64,000 bases of DNA from Bretschneidera sinensis (lineage: Eukaryota; Streptophyta; Magnoliopsida; Brassicales; Akaniaceae), in the NCBI GenBank assembly GCA_023935145.1, contig CM043702.1, positions 75,076,820 through 75,140,819 on the forward strand, read 5' to 3'. Of this stretch, positions 22,656 through 33,526 are shown piece by piece. Below the pieces are notes generated by a model. The model had not been told where the DNA came from, ran no database searches, and saw only the letters and a list, made by a program, of their open reading frames with translations. How positions within the stretch are numbered: position 1 is the first letter of the stretch; each line of letters starts with the position of its first letter. A program made the position numbers and the translations under genes.

Positions 22656-22687
22656 ATTATTTAACTGCTAAGGTTTTTCTCCCAGGT

Positions 22688-23040
22688 ATGACCAGGCAAG
22701 GAAAGAAGTGGCTAATATCTATGTCTCGACACTACCATTGGGATGATCCCTACCTATTCAAATTCTGTCCCGATCAGATCATCCGACGATGTGTCTCGGA
22801 AGAGGAGCATTTGAGCTTATTACAACATTGCCATAAGTTTGCTTGTGGAGGACATTTTGGGGCCAAGAAAACAGCACTTAAGGTATTACAATCCGATTTT
22901 TATTGGCCTAATCTGTTTAAAGACGCCTTCACATTCTGCAGCTCATGTGATAAATGCCAGCGGACAGGTAACATCTCATCCCGAAATCAGATGCCCCTAC
23001 AAAATATCCATATTGTAGAACTTTTTGATGTATGGAGCAT
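22688..23040 (+). pseudogene. gypsy integrase N-terminal zinc finger, 5' part (RLG_A)
   Basis: It carries the HHCC zinc finger (HCHKFACGGHFG, then CSSCDKCQR) with the FYWPNLFKDA block between. The frame runs to ELFDVWSID, where RLG_B+ is inserted at 23041. The family expects WGID; the Gly-to-Ser change lies inside the RLG_B target duplication. The catalytic core resumes at 29604. Confidence 0.9.
23036..23040. repeat. target site duplication of RLG_B+, left copy
   Basis: AGCAT here and GGCAT at 29604-29608 flank RLG_B+. They differ at one base. GGCAT fits the integrase coding sequence (Gly-Ile), so the left copy has mutated since insertion. Confidence 0.8.
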
Positions 23041-23520
23041 TGATGAGAGTCATAAAATGTATCTTTAGAGTACTTAATTGTTAGCATTTTAGGGTTGATC
23101 TAGGTTTGAATTGCACTTTTATACCTTAACAATTCTAAAGTGTCATTCTTGGATCATTGATTTGTTTTGATACATGTTCAGGTGTTTGGAGTCTAAAAGA
23201 GAGAGAAATGCTACCATTGAATAAAGCACAAAGATCCAATGCATATCGGAGTGAAGGAGTGCTTTTGGAAGGACAAAGTGAAGGGAAAAAAGTGTGTGTG
23301 CTGCGACTTGGAAAAGAGTTTCACTAAATTGCCAGAATGGCCCGTACAGATCAATCATCTTTGCAAATTAAACTGTATTGATGCAAGAAGAACCAGAAGA
23401 TGAACCATATATTCTTAGAAAGATCCGGAAGTCTATTTTCGGGAGAATTTTACATATCGTCAAAATGATTTTTCTAGAGAAAGTTATGGCAGTTTTAGTA
23501 GACAAAGGTCAGTCCAGAAC

Positions 23521-23685
23521 AGCACTAGCCAGCACCGCGGCCAGCACCGTAGCGCCCAGAACCTCCACATCTTGAACCAACAGCCAGCACCGTTGTGCTC
23601 TCAATAGCACCGTAGCGCCTAGAAGCTTGCCCAGCCAAATTATGCCTAGCACCGCAGCACCCATACAGTAGCACCGCAGCGCGCA
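23521..23685. promoter_or_regulatory. AGCACCG motif cluster in RLG_B+ U3
   Basis: AGCACCG-type motifs, several with near-palindromic arms such as AGCACCGTTGTGCT, start at 23531, 23543, 23586, 23606, 23648 and 23670 (spacings 12, 43, 20, 42 and 22). The cluster ends about 80 bp before the TATA box. The 3' LTR has the same cluster at 28591-28745. RLG_B- carries a different motif at the equivalent place. Confidence 0.7.
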
Positions 23686-23766
23686 CACGCTTTTCTTCTC
23701 CGAGCTTTGACCTAATTAGGATTTTAAATGACTTTTTAAACCCTAAAACACCCTTGGACTCTTGTA

Positions 23767-23776
23767 CTATAAATAG
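23767..23776 (+). promoter_or_regulatory. TATA box of RLG_B+ 5' LTR
   Basis: CTATAAATAG lies in the context CTTGTACTATAAATAGGAC and is identical in the 3' LTR at 28827-28836. Confidence 0.7.
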
Positions 23777-24542
23777 GACACTTAGGGTTTGATATGATGA
23801 TTAAAAAACATCGATTAGAGGCCGGAGGCTGGGAAAAACATCATGAAGGCTGCCACACTCTCCCCCATGGCCAACTAATCTCCATGCAAGGCGAAGGGAT
23901 GAATCCATAGGTCTAGTTGTTCTTATTTTCTAGTCTTGATTTATTATAGTTTGGATTTATTATCATTAAACATTGTTATGTTTTACTTTTTAATCTAATT
24001 AGAAGATTTCCCCTTAATCCGGTGATTGCATCTTTCTCCCCCATATAAGTTTAGTCATGCTCTTCTTATGTGATGTTGTTGAGGTGTGATTGAGTTCGGG
24101 AGATTTCTCTTATAGCTTTGTCCATTACTGTGGTATTGTCAGTATGATATATTGTCATTTCTTGATAATCTATAAGTTAGGTCATGTGTGCTTGAAAGCA
24201 AAGAGTACTTCATAACAATTACATTAGGGTTTATATATGTGCTTTAATTGAATATTTGCCGATTGCTTGTTTGGGATGTGAAACTTGCAATCGAGATAAA
24301 AACAACTGAATCAAGAATAGATTAAGGCAACAAATCTAGGGAGGATTCCTGGACCCTTGTTGTTCTCTTTATTATATTCATCAAACTATTTACACAATTT
24401 GCTCACAACTCAGATTCTTCCATTTAATCTTTTATCGTTTGTGTTAAGGTTCACACCTTCTTTTGTAGTTAACTTGTTTCCCTGTGGAATCGACACCCAA
24501 AAGCTGTGCTACAACTATCGTGTTATACTTTGGGTGCAATCA

Positions 24543-24754
24543 AATTTTGGCACCGTTGCCAGGGAGACGTGCTTAACTCAAGGAAGATTGTCAACCTTGA
24601 GACATGACGGTAGAAGAGTTGTAAATAGTTTTTCTTTTCAGTAGCTGTAAAGGCGGTAACTTCGTTCCTTCTTTTAGCTTGCTGCATTAATTTTTATTTT
24701 ATTTTATTCTTTCTTTTTATAGTATATATTTTTTCCATTATTTTGTTACCTTGA
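24543..24754 (+). promoter_or_regulatory. primer binding site and leader of RLG_B+
   Basis: The sequence directly after the LTR reads AATTTTGGCACCGTTGCCAG, close to the Asp-tRNA complement TGGCGCCGTTGCCGGGGA and the same type as in RLG_A. A short AT-rich leader follows to the Gag ATG at 24755. Confidence 0.8.
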
Positions 24755-26467
24755 ATGCAAAGACATAGAGATGCTTTGGGTAGATTTTCTTGTAGGCCTG
24801 TGCTAGAGTCAGAATTAAATTCTTTTCTAAATCCTTTATTTGACAGTCCACCTAGTCCTGAAGAAATGAGTGAACATGAATATCAACCCCCTAGGACCCT
24901 TCAGGATTACCTCAAACCTACTTGCACAGCCACACCATCATGCATTATGCTTCCAGCCAATACTCGCCAACTAGATTTTAAAACAGGGATAATACAGTTA
25001 CTCCCTACATTCTATGGCTTGGAAAATAAAAACCCATATGTGCACATTAGAGAGTTTGAGGAAGTAGTTACGACTTTTAATAGTCAAGATGAAACTCATG
25101 ACATTATGAAACTTAAGTTTTTTCCTTTCACTTTGAAGGATAGAGCTAAAAGTTGGCTATACTCACTAAGACCATGATCTATTGGGTCGTGGACTGAGAT
25201 GACTCAAATTTTCTTTAATAAATACTTTCCCCAACATAAAACCAACGCTTTAAAAAGACAAATCTCCACCTTTACACAAAAAGACAGCGAGACTTTGTAT
25301 CAGTCTTGGGAGAGATTTAAAGAGTTATTGAGTATGTGCCCTCACCATGAGTATGAGACTTGGCGCTTAGTGAGCTATTTTTATGAGGGACTTACATATA
25401 GAAAGCACCAATTCATAGAGATGATGTGTAATGGTGAGTTTTTAGAAAAAGATCCTGATGAGGCCATGGAGTACCTCAATGAGCTTGCTGAAAAAGCTCA
25501 CACTTAGACTGGACCTAGTGCTACTGAAAGCACAAATAGGTCACGACCTATAGGGAACCCAAATGGTGGTGGAATTTACCATCTTAGGGAAGAGGATAGC
25601 CTTAAGGCCAAGGTCGAGATGCTCACTAGGGAACTAGAGGTGTTAAAGACGAAGAGCTTAAAGCCAACACACGTAGCTAATCATGCAAAATCTTTTGAAC
25701 CATGTTCTGTGTGTGGAGGGTTAGATCATCTCGCCCAAGAGTGCCCCACATTTGCTGAGATGAGAGGAATGTATAAGGAACAATGTAATGCCTTAGGCAT
25801 GTACAAGAAGCCTTTGGCACCATTCTTTGATAATTATAATCCGGAATGGCGAAATCACCCTAATTTCAGCTGGAAGTCTAAAAACCAGCAGCTTGCACAA
25901 CCCCCTGCACCATGTCTTGAACCATATCATGCACCTGTATCTTCTAGGAGTCCTTTAGAAGACACTTTACATGCTTTTATTGAGGCACAGGGGAAGACTA
26001 ATCAAAGGCTTGAATATTTAATTGTGCAGGTTGTTGAAGAACATAAGGATTTAAATAGCCAAGTGTCCAAGTTGATGAACTACTTGAGTGTGACTGAGCA
26101 AGGTAAGTTCCCTTCTCAAGCTCAGTCCACACCCCATGGTCAACAGCTAGCACAAAATAATTTAAAGGACCTGAATGTCATTGAGACACTAAGTGGTAAG
26201 TCCTTACACATCCCAACAACGAAAAAATCAAAGGATGTGGACGAAACCCACCAAGCATACATGATTGACTCATTCAAGGAAAAGGTCCAGAACCTTAATC
26301 CATTGGAGTCCACCTTCATCCATGGCTTCACAAGAGCATATATCGAGCCAGAATTTGCGGATGTTAATGATGACATCCTTGAGGCCTCTCCAAAGCATAC
26401 GAGCACCGAATTTGGTAGTGAAGCAGTGGCTGGTGCATTCAACCTATGTTTTTCAAAGAGGGAATAA
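24755..26467 (+). pseudogene. Gag of RLG_B+ with two in-frame stops
   Basis: One frame of 571 codons is interrupted by TGA at 25175-25177 and TAG at 25505-25507, both in register. The minus-strand copy has Arg and Trp at these places. The Gag core includes FYGLENKNPYVHIREFEEVV, FFPFTLKDRAKSWLYSL and FNKYFPQHKTNALKRQI. A zinc knuckle CSVCGGLDHLAQEC (C-x2-C-x4-H-x4-C) is intact, followed by NHPNFSWKSKNQ. The C-terminal about 70 residues (LNPLESTFIHGFTRAYIE..DVNDDILEAS) resemble the RLG_A protease-RT linker rather than Gag. The element has no other frame, so Gag was probably its only product. Confidence 0.9.
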
Positions 26468-28110
26468 AAGCATTTGGTTGAAGACGTAAAACTTAGCACT
26501 CATGGGAGGCAACCTACAACATATCCTTTTATTTTTTTTTACTGTTTTTCATATTTCTTTTTCTTGTTTATTATTATTATTTTGCTGTTTTCCAGTTTTA
26601 CTTTCGTATTTCTTTTTCAGGGACAAAAATACGAAGCAATTCAAATGGTGGTGCACAATTTTCAGCTTCCGTGCATTTTTGGCTACAAAGGGAGTTTTCT
26701 TAACTTTCGTTTTTACATTGAGGACAATGCTTATTTTAAGTTGGGGGTGGAGGAAACATATTCCTGTTTTTCATGATTTTCATTGAACTGCTTGGTATCA
26801 TTTTTCCCTTTTTGTTTGTTTTCAGCATGTTTTGTGTTAGCCTTAGAGTTAATTCACATGTCAATGATATGAACTTGATTGAGATAACATATAGCATTTA
26901 CAAGTAGTTAAATCTTGCTTCTGTTTGAGAATAATTTAAGTGTTAATCTTGATTTGGTTTGAGATTCTAGTTTGTGGTAAGATTCTATGATTAGTCTAAA
27001 CATTTAGAGAAGTTTTATGTGTGATTGCTTTGTGAATACTTTTGCGGTCTCGACAAGCTCTAGAACTTATTTGATAATCACTTGAGGCGAATTCCTAGAA
27101 TGCACATTACTTAGGATATGATATAGTCCATTTTTGGACTGTTTGAGCCTTTCAAACTTATCCTTGCTATATCTATCACTAGTCACCTATTTGAGCTTTT
27201 TTCTTGAAAAAGAATTTGAGCCTTGTTTCTTTCGAAAACCCATTTACTTACCCTTATAAGCCTAAAAATATTTTATCCTGACCCTTCTTTTAAAAGAACT
27301 TAGTTATACACATTTGTTGAGAAAGCACTCAAGAGGAGTAAGGATGGAAATATGCAAAAGTATATTACTACTATAACCCAAGTACATTAAAGGAGATAAG
27401 TTGGGGGTTGTGGAAAAGAAAAGAAAAAAAAATGATGAAAAAGGAGGTGAATGGTCTTATGTGCCAAAATAAAAAAATAAAAAAAGAAGTGAATTATGGC
27501 AAAGAAAGAAGAAAAAAAATGGTGATTTGTTGAAAGAAATGCTTGAAAAATGGTTGGAACAGTTGGGTATTGAAGTAAGGTTATCCAATGCTTAAAGAGT
27601 TGTGTTCAAACTAAGAGATTAAGTTCTTTTACTTGTTGAATCTTTCCCATCTTTCTTAACCCTTACCTTAGCCTAACGTTACAAGCTTAGTAAAGACCTA
27701 TTGATCCAATGTAGTGTAATTTTTCTACAATAGTGGAGAGTGATTCAAAAAGTGAGTTTATGGAGCTTGTTTTTGTGATTAATGTCACACAATTTATGTT
27801 TTTAGAGGCCAAAACTTGTATTCATGATTGTTATGCATAAAATCATCCGGGTGTTCGGATTAATGGATTGTGGTAAGATGGATGTTAAGAGTTGATAACA
27901 ATTTTAAGATTGATGTTTAGATTACTTTTGGACTTGGGTGAAATTTAATGATTCTATGTGCTGTGTGTTATGTGTGATTTTTGAGACAAAAGTGAATTAC
28001 TCTTTGTTTAACACTAGCATTACTTCACTTTGCTTCGATTCCCACTATAGAATTCATGTCTTGTTTTTGCTTGAATTGCTAGGGACTAGCAATAAGCTAG
28101 TTGGGGGTTG
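26468..28110 (+). other. 3' untranslated region of RLG_B+ with repeated polypurine tracts
   Basis: There is no coding frame of note. A conserved block (GAAGACGTAAAACTTAGC..CATGGGAGGCAACC) lies at 26477-26515 just after the Gag stop. AAGTTGGGGG tracts occur at 26738 and 27398, and the terminal one (AGTTGGGGGTTG) at 28099-28110 abuts the 3' LTR. A/G-rich runs fill 27410-27550. Confidence 0.75.
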
Positions 28111-29603
28111 TGATGAGAGTCATAAAATATATCTTTAGAGTACTTAATTGTTAGAATTTTAGGGTTGATTTAGGTTTGAATTGCACTTTTATACCTTAAC
28201 AATTCTAAAGTGTCATTCTTGGATCATTGATTTGTTTCGATGCATGTTCAGGTGTTTGGAGCCTAAAAGAGAGGAAAATGCTACCATTGAATAAAGCACA
28301 AAGATCCCATGCATATCAGAGCGAAGGAGTGCTTTTGGAAGGACAAAATGAAGGGAAGAAAGTGTGTGTGCCGCGACTTGGAAAGAAGTTTCACTAAATT
28401 GCCAGAATTGCCCGTACAGATCAATCATTTTTTGCAAATTAAACTGTATTGATGCAAGAAGAAACAGGAGATGAGCCATATATGCTTAGAAAGATCTAGA
28501 AGTCTATTTTTGGAAGAATTTTATGGCTTATCAAAATGATTTTTCTAGAGAAAGTTATGGCAGTTTTAGTAGACAAAGGTCAGTCCAGAACAACACCAGC
28601 CAGCACCGCAGCGCCCAGAACCTCCACATCTTGAACCAACAGCCAGCACCGTGGTGCTCCTCAGTAGCACTGTAGTGCCCAGAAGCTTGCCCAGCCAAAT
28701 TATACCTAGCACCGCAGCACCCATACAGTAGCACTGCAGCGCGCACACGCTTTTCTTCTCCGAGCTTTGACCTAATTAGGATTTTAAATGACTTTTTAAA
28801 CCCTAAAACACCCTTGGACTCTTGTACTATAAATAGGACACTTAGGGTTTGATATGATGATTAAAAAACATCGATTAGAGGCGGGAGGCTGGGGAAAACA
28901 TCATGAAGGCTGCCACACTCTCCCCCATGGCCAACTAATCTCCAAGCAAGGCGAAAGGATGAATCCCTAGGTCTAGTTGTTCTTATTTTCTAGCCTTGAT
29001 TCATTGTAGTTTGGATTTATTATCATTAAACATTGTTATGATTTACTTTTTAATCTAATTAGATGATTTCCCCTTAATCGGGTGATTGCATCTTTCTCCC
29101 CCATATAAGTTTAGTCATGCTCTTCTTATGTGATGTTGTTGAGGTGTGATTGAGTTCGGTAGATTTCTCTTATAGATTTGTCCATTACTGCGGTATTATT
29201 ATTATGATATATTGTCTTTTCTTGATAATCTATAAGTTAGGTCATGTGTGCTTGAAAGCAAAGAGTATTTCATAACAATTACATTAGGGTTTATATATGT
29301 GCTTTAATTGAATATTTGCCGATTGCTTGTTTGGGATGTGAAACTTGCAATCGAGATAAAAATAACTGAATTAAGAATAGAATAAGGCAACGAACCTAGG
29401 GAGGATTCCCGGACCCTTGTTGTTCTCTTTATTATATTCATCAAACTATTTACACAATTTGCTCACAACTCAGATTCTTCCATTTAATCTTTTATCGTTT
29501 GTGTTAAGGTTCACACCTTCTTTTGTAGTTAACTTGTTTCCCCTGTGGAATCGACACCCCAAAGCTGTGCTATAACTACCGCGTTATACTTTGGGCGTAA
29601 TCA
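28111..29603 (+). repeat. 3' LTR of RLG_B+ (1493 bp)
   Basis: It starts TGATGAGAGTCATAAAATAT directly after the purine tract and ends TTTGGGCGTAATCA before the GGCAT target duplication. The motif cluster is at 28591-28745 and includes AGCACCGTGGTGCTCC. Confidence 0.92.
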
Positions 29604-30456
29604 GGCATTGATTTCACGGGTCCATTCCTCAATTACTTTGGTAATTTATATATTTTTGTGGGTGTGGATTATGTGTCTAAATGGGTCGAGGCTGTCCCTT
29701 CAAAGACTAGTGATCATAAAGTGGTGTTGAAGTTTCTACATGATAACATTTTTACCCGGTTTGGGACACCAAAAGTGATCATCAGTGACGGTGGCAGCCA
29801 CTTTCATCATCATTCTTTTGCTGCACTTATCAAAAAATATGGAATCACCCATAAGGTTGGCACCCCATATCATCCTCAGACTAGTGGCCAAGTGGAGATA
29901 AGTAACCGAGAAATCCAAAGCATCTTGGAGAGGACCGTGAATCCTAGTCGGAAGGATTGGTCTTTACGACTCAATGATGCTCTGGGCATACAGAACAGCT
30001 TGCAAGACACCAATTGGGATGTCCCCATACCGCTTAGTTTTTGGAAAAACATGCCATATACCAGTAGAGCTAGAACATCGAGCATATTGGGCCATTAAAC
30101 AATTCAACTTTGATATGAAACAAGTGGGTGAGAAAAGGAGGCTGCACTTAAATGAGCTAGAAGAATTAAGGTATGATATATATGAGAATGCCAAGCTTTA
30201 CAAGGAAAGGGCAAAAGCCTATCATGACAAACAACTAGTGCGAAAAGAGTTTCACGTAGGACAAAGGGTGCTGCTCTACAATTCAAGATTAAGACTGTTC
30301 CCAGGCAAACTAAAGTCTGGTTGGGCTGGTCCGTATGTGGTCACCAAGGTCTTTCCTCATGGTGCTTTGGAGATTCATAGCTCAAATAGCAATCAGAAAT
30401 TTACAATCAATGGACACCGAGTCAAACCATACCTCGACCTCAACATACCTCGTTGA
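29604..30456 (+). pseudogene. gypsy integrase core and C-terminal domain, 3' part (RLG_A)
   Basis: It continues the frame interrupted at 23040. GIDFTGPF holds the first catalytic aspartate, [10 protein letters not shown] the second and GQVEISNRE the glutamate; I count 35 residues between the last two. A frameshift near 29985 moves the reading into the frame of 29974-30456, which encodes [21 protein letters not shown] and the C-terminal domain ([27 protein letters not shown]). It ends at a TGA at 30454-30456. Antisense frames here are shadows. Confidence 0.9.
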
Positions 30457-32092
30457 GATGAGGACTTGACACTTCAAACCGTACAATATATGGCTGATCC
30501 AAGGACACTTGAACCACCTGAATTTCTAGTTTTTGTCGCACGTAATGTCATTACCTGATGCATTGCGATTGAGCGCACATACACCTTGTGATCGATCGCA
30601 TTTACAGCAGAAGTTACACTCCAATGCCTAAAACAAGTAGACTGCACCACCTACCGACCAGCAGTGAGAGGATACCCCGTCTGGCTGAAGATGTAAAACT
30701 TAGCGCTCATTTGAGGCACCCCACAGCATATCATTTTTCATTATCATATTTTCTTTCCTTATTAGTATTTATGTTTATTTCTGTTTGTTATATATATATT
30801 TCTTGTTTTTCGGCCCAACGTTTGGTTTTCTTTGTCAGGAACTTAGTGTGTGCATCCAGTTCAAGTTTGGGGGCGTGCTATGAGCAATGCAAGCAATCTA
30901 GTTCTCCATCTACCAGGTCAGATCTTTCCATTTCACACACACATTAGGGAAAATGTGTATATTAAGTTTGGGGGTAGTGGGAGACACTGACACATGCACA
31001 CACTATGTCCCAGTTTTTTTTAAAAAAAAAGATCAATTCATAGTCAATTTGTGTTAAGAATTTTGGTTGATTTAAAATATGATAAAGCTTCATTAGTAAG
31101 CTTAAAATCTAGAATACATAGTCTTGTAATAAGAATTTTAAAAGTTTAGTACCTATCTCAAGGCACTTGAGAATTCACGAGTTTGATCCAGATCTAACAC
31201 GAGCACATTAGCACACATTTGTGTGGGGTATGGCAAATAATTCTTATGTATATGTTTCCATGACTCAACTGTAATCGGATAACTTATTAGAAGAACACTC
31301 TGGCATAAGAAAAACAAAGAAAAAAAAATTGTCCATCATGCAAAAAGAAAATAAAAAGCTTCTAATGATTATTAAAAACTTTCCACTGAGTAACTGGACC
31401 TCTTGCCTCAGTAAGCAGTGAGTGTTTACGTCAAAAGGTTGGAATTAAGCATTTAATGGTCATAATAAAAATTTTCGCTGAGTAACTGGGCCTCTTGCCT
31501 CAATAAGCAGTGAGTGTTCACGGCAAAAGGTGAGAATTTCACTTGGAAGCATTAAGACCTATTAGTTCTGTAGCCTGTTTGACTCGAGTTAGTAAGTCCT
31601 TAGGGGTTTACACTTAATGCCCTAAAGCCATCTGGTTTGGGAGTTATTGGCTAAACACTCGTTATAAGGGTCAATTAGAAAGCTCAATGGAACTCAACAT
31701 GGAAAAAATCTCGTGATGAAAGAAAACGAAAAGAAGTAAGAACTATGCCATTTTTGTTCTATGTGATAAGGAATTCGATGAAAGTTTGGACACCGAAACA
31801 CTATACATTAAAATTTTTTTGGAAGCCCCATCTTCTATGTGCTAATTCATCACACACAAATCAAACTTGCAATGCCTTGAGCCAACCTTAAGTAAGTAAT
31901 ATGAGCTTTTAAAATCCTTATTCATCATAAAAATGTGTTTTTATTATATGCTTACTCATGAACGGTCATCATGGTTTTATGTGCAACCCAAATTTTTAGA
32001 TATCATGAAGAATGAATTTATCTTTAAATTTTTTTAATACAGTCTTTCATTTTGTATTGCTAAGGAACTAACAATATGTAAGTTTGGGGGAG
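30457..32092 (+). other. 3' untranslated region of RLG_A
   Basis: No envelope-like frame was seen. Two more GATCGATCGCA-type motifs lie at 30566-30600. The block GAAGATGTAAAACTTAGCGC at 30685-30720 matches the post-Gag block in RLG_B. AAGTTTGGGGG tracts occur at 30863-30873, 30964-30974 and 32080-32090, the last abutting the LTR. A 92 bp direct repeat (CTGAGTAACTGG..CTCTTGCCTCA) lies at 31386 and 31478. Confidence 0.75.
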
Positions 32093-33378
32093 TGATAAGT
32101 GCTTAAATAGTCATATTTAAGCCCCTTAATTTACACTTATTAGGCTATTTGTTTATCTATTTTAGTAGATTATATTTCATTTTCATGTTTTATGTGTTTT
32201 TCATAGGGCTTTGACAAAAAGATGACATTTTGGCACTCTAAGGAGTAAAAAGTAAAGTTCTGCAATTCAGCAAGGTGCGCTCGAGTGTACTTCCCTTGTG
32301 ATCGAGCGCACAGGCACACAAGCGCACATTCAGAAGACTCAAGCACACACATGCGCTCGAGCGCAGATCTATGCAATCGAGCGCACACACTCTAGAGGCG
32401 ACAGAACCAGAATTGGAAAGAAGTCTCCAGACCTTAAATAGGAAATTAGGGTTTCGGGGCACCCTTAGAGCCCTATATATAGCCTTGTAAAACACAGAAA
32501 ACACACTTTTGGATCGAGCTTAAAGTTGTAAGCTTTGGAGAGGAATTGATGACTCGTCTCTTCAGCATTCTTCGGGTTTTATTTTTCTATTTTAGTTAGT
32601 TATGGTTATGATGTTTAGTTTACTGAACATGTGTAATTAACTTCCTAATAGGGCTCGATTGAAGCCCTAATTATGCTTTCCTATATATATGATCATTGAT
32701 TACCTTTGCTAATAGCCATGTTATGATACTTTAATTGATTAATGCCTGTATTTATTTAAATTCCTCATATGTGTGTGTCTGATCAACGTATGCATGTGGT
32801 ATGGATAAGTTAGTTAGATCAATTTGGATGATCGAGTCTTGGGTCTAACAATAGTAACAAAAGATATCCACGCCAGATTCTTGAATTAATCAATATGGGA
32901 AACCGGGAGCGGACCAAGCCCTAGGTCCCATGTGGTTGTCGATTTCCATAGCCCTTATGCTCCTTTAAGGAATAACTCAGTATACATCATGCTGTATCCC
33001 TTAAGAGAGAAAAGAGTTAGAGTATACACCATGCCTAACTCGTTGCTTAGGGAGATTAATAGTCTAAGGAGTGGACCAAACCCTTATGGTTGGCAACCAT
33101 TAGGTATTCATGATAAGGCTATAGCATTGATACTTTACTTAAATAGGAAATTATGATTAGTGGTGGAGATCAAAGCCCTATGTTCTTATCATTATTAATT
33201 CACACTCAAACATCTCTTTCTATCTTTTATATTGAGAAACTAATTCTAAATTCGAAATTAACTAATCCCTGTGGAGATGATCTCGCACTTGCACACTATG
33301 CTACTATTGACCTTGTGCACTTGCAAGTAAAACTATACGATTATTTGCTTATTAATTTAGGTAGATGAACGCACAACA
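32093..33378 (+). repeat. 3' LTR of RLG_A (1286 bp)
   Basis: It starts TGATAAGTGCTTAAATAG and ends GAACGCACAACA, followed by GCGTC. U3 motif cluster at 32278-32392. It lines up with 16966-18221 throughout. Confidence 0.92.
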
Positions 33379-33383
33379 GCGTC

Positions 33384-33526
33384 CAGTTTTTTTTCAAAAG
33401 AATTATTTTATTTAATAATAAATCTTTCATGTGTGTGTGTGTGTGTATATATATATATTATTTTAATTTCATGTCATATTTATCAAATTACTTCTTTACC
33501 CATACTCTAAGAACACGAGTATTCCA
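33384..33526 (-). repeat. RLG_E LTR, right copy, part 2
   Basis: It continues the LTR broken at 16965 and lines up with 8400-8543 (TTTTAATTTCATGTCATATTTATCAAA..; final ACGAGTATTCCA against ACGGGTATTACA). A TG/TA microsatellite lies at 33431-33460. Confidence 0.75.

Larger units (their letters stand above)
23041..24542 (+). repeat. 5' LTR of RLG_B+ (1502 bp)
   Basis: It starts TGATGAGAGTCATAAAATG and ends TTTGGGTGCAATCA before the primer site. Motif cluster 23521-23685, TATA box 23767-23776. It is homologous to 28111-29603 and, apart from the motif cluster, to the LTRs of RLG_B-. Confidence 0.92.
23041..29603 (+). mobile_element. RLG_B+: gag-only non-autonomous gypsy element nested in RLG_A integrase
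   Basis: LTRs 23041-24542 and 28111-29603 flank an internal region of about 3.57 kb. The internal region has an Asp-tRNA-like primer site, one Gag frame and a long AT-rich 3' region ending in a purine tract. There is no protease, RT, RNase H or integrase. The organisation matches the terminal-repeat gag-only type of non-autonomous element. The LTRs look very similar to each other by eye. A second copy lies on the minus strand at 46598-52912. Confidence 0.92.
16966..33378 (+). mobile_element. RLG_A: full-length Athila-like Ty3/gypsy element carrying nested RLG_B+
   Basis: Both LTRs (16966-18221 and 32093-33378) and a perfect 5 bp duplication are present. The internal order is Gag, protease, RT, RNase H and integrase, the Ty3/gypsy order. 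DLGA-type protease, VFMDDFSVFG in RT and an Asp-tRNA-like primer site point to the Athila branch. The span is 16.4 kb, of which 6563 bp is the nested RLG_B+, leaving about 9.85 kb of its own. In-frame stops and frameshifts make it inactive. No envelope-like frame was seen between integrase and the 3' LTR, where Athila elements often have one. Confidence 0.92.

Noticed and set aside
28555..28748. Two overlapping minus-strand frames of about 60 residues
   Set aside because: They are shadows of the AGCACCG motif cluster in the RLG_B+ 3' LTR.
30588..30947. Possible envelope-like ORF of RLG_A
   Set aside because: Its 119 residues cross the conserved post-ORF motif and a T-rich tract, and no envelope features beyond a chance hydrophobic run were seen.
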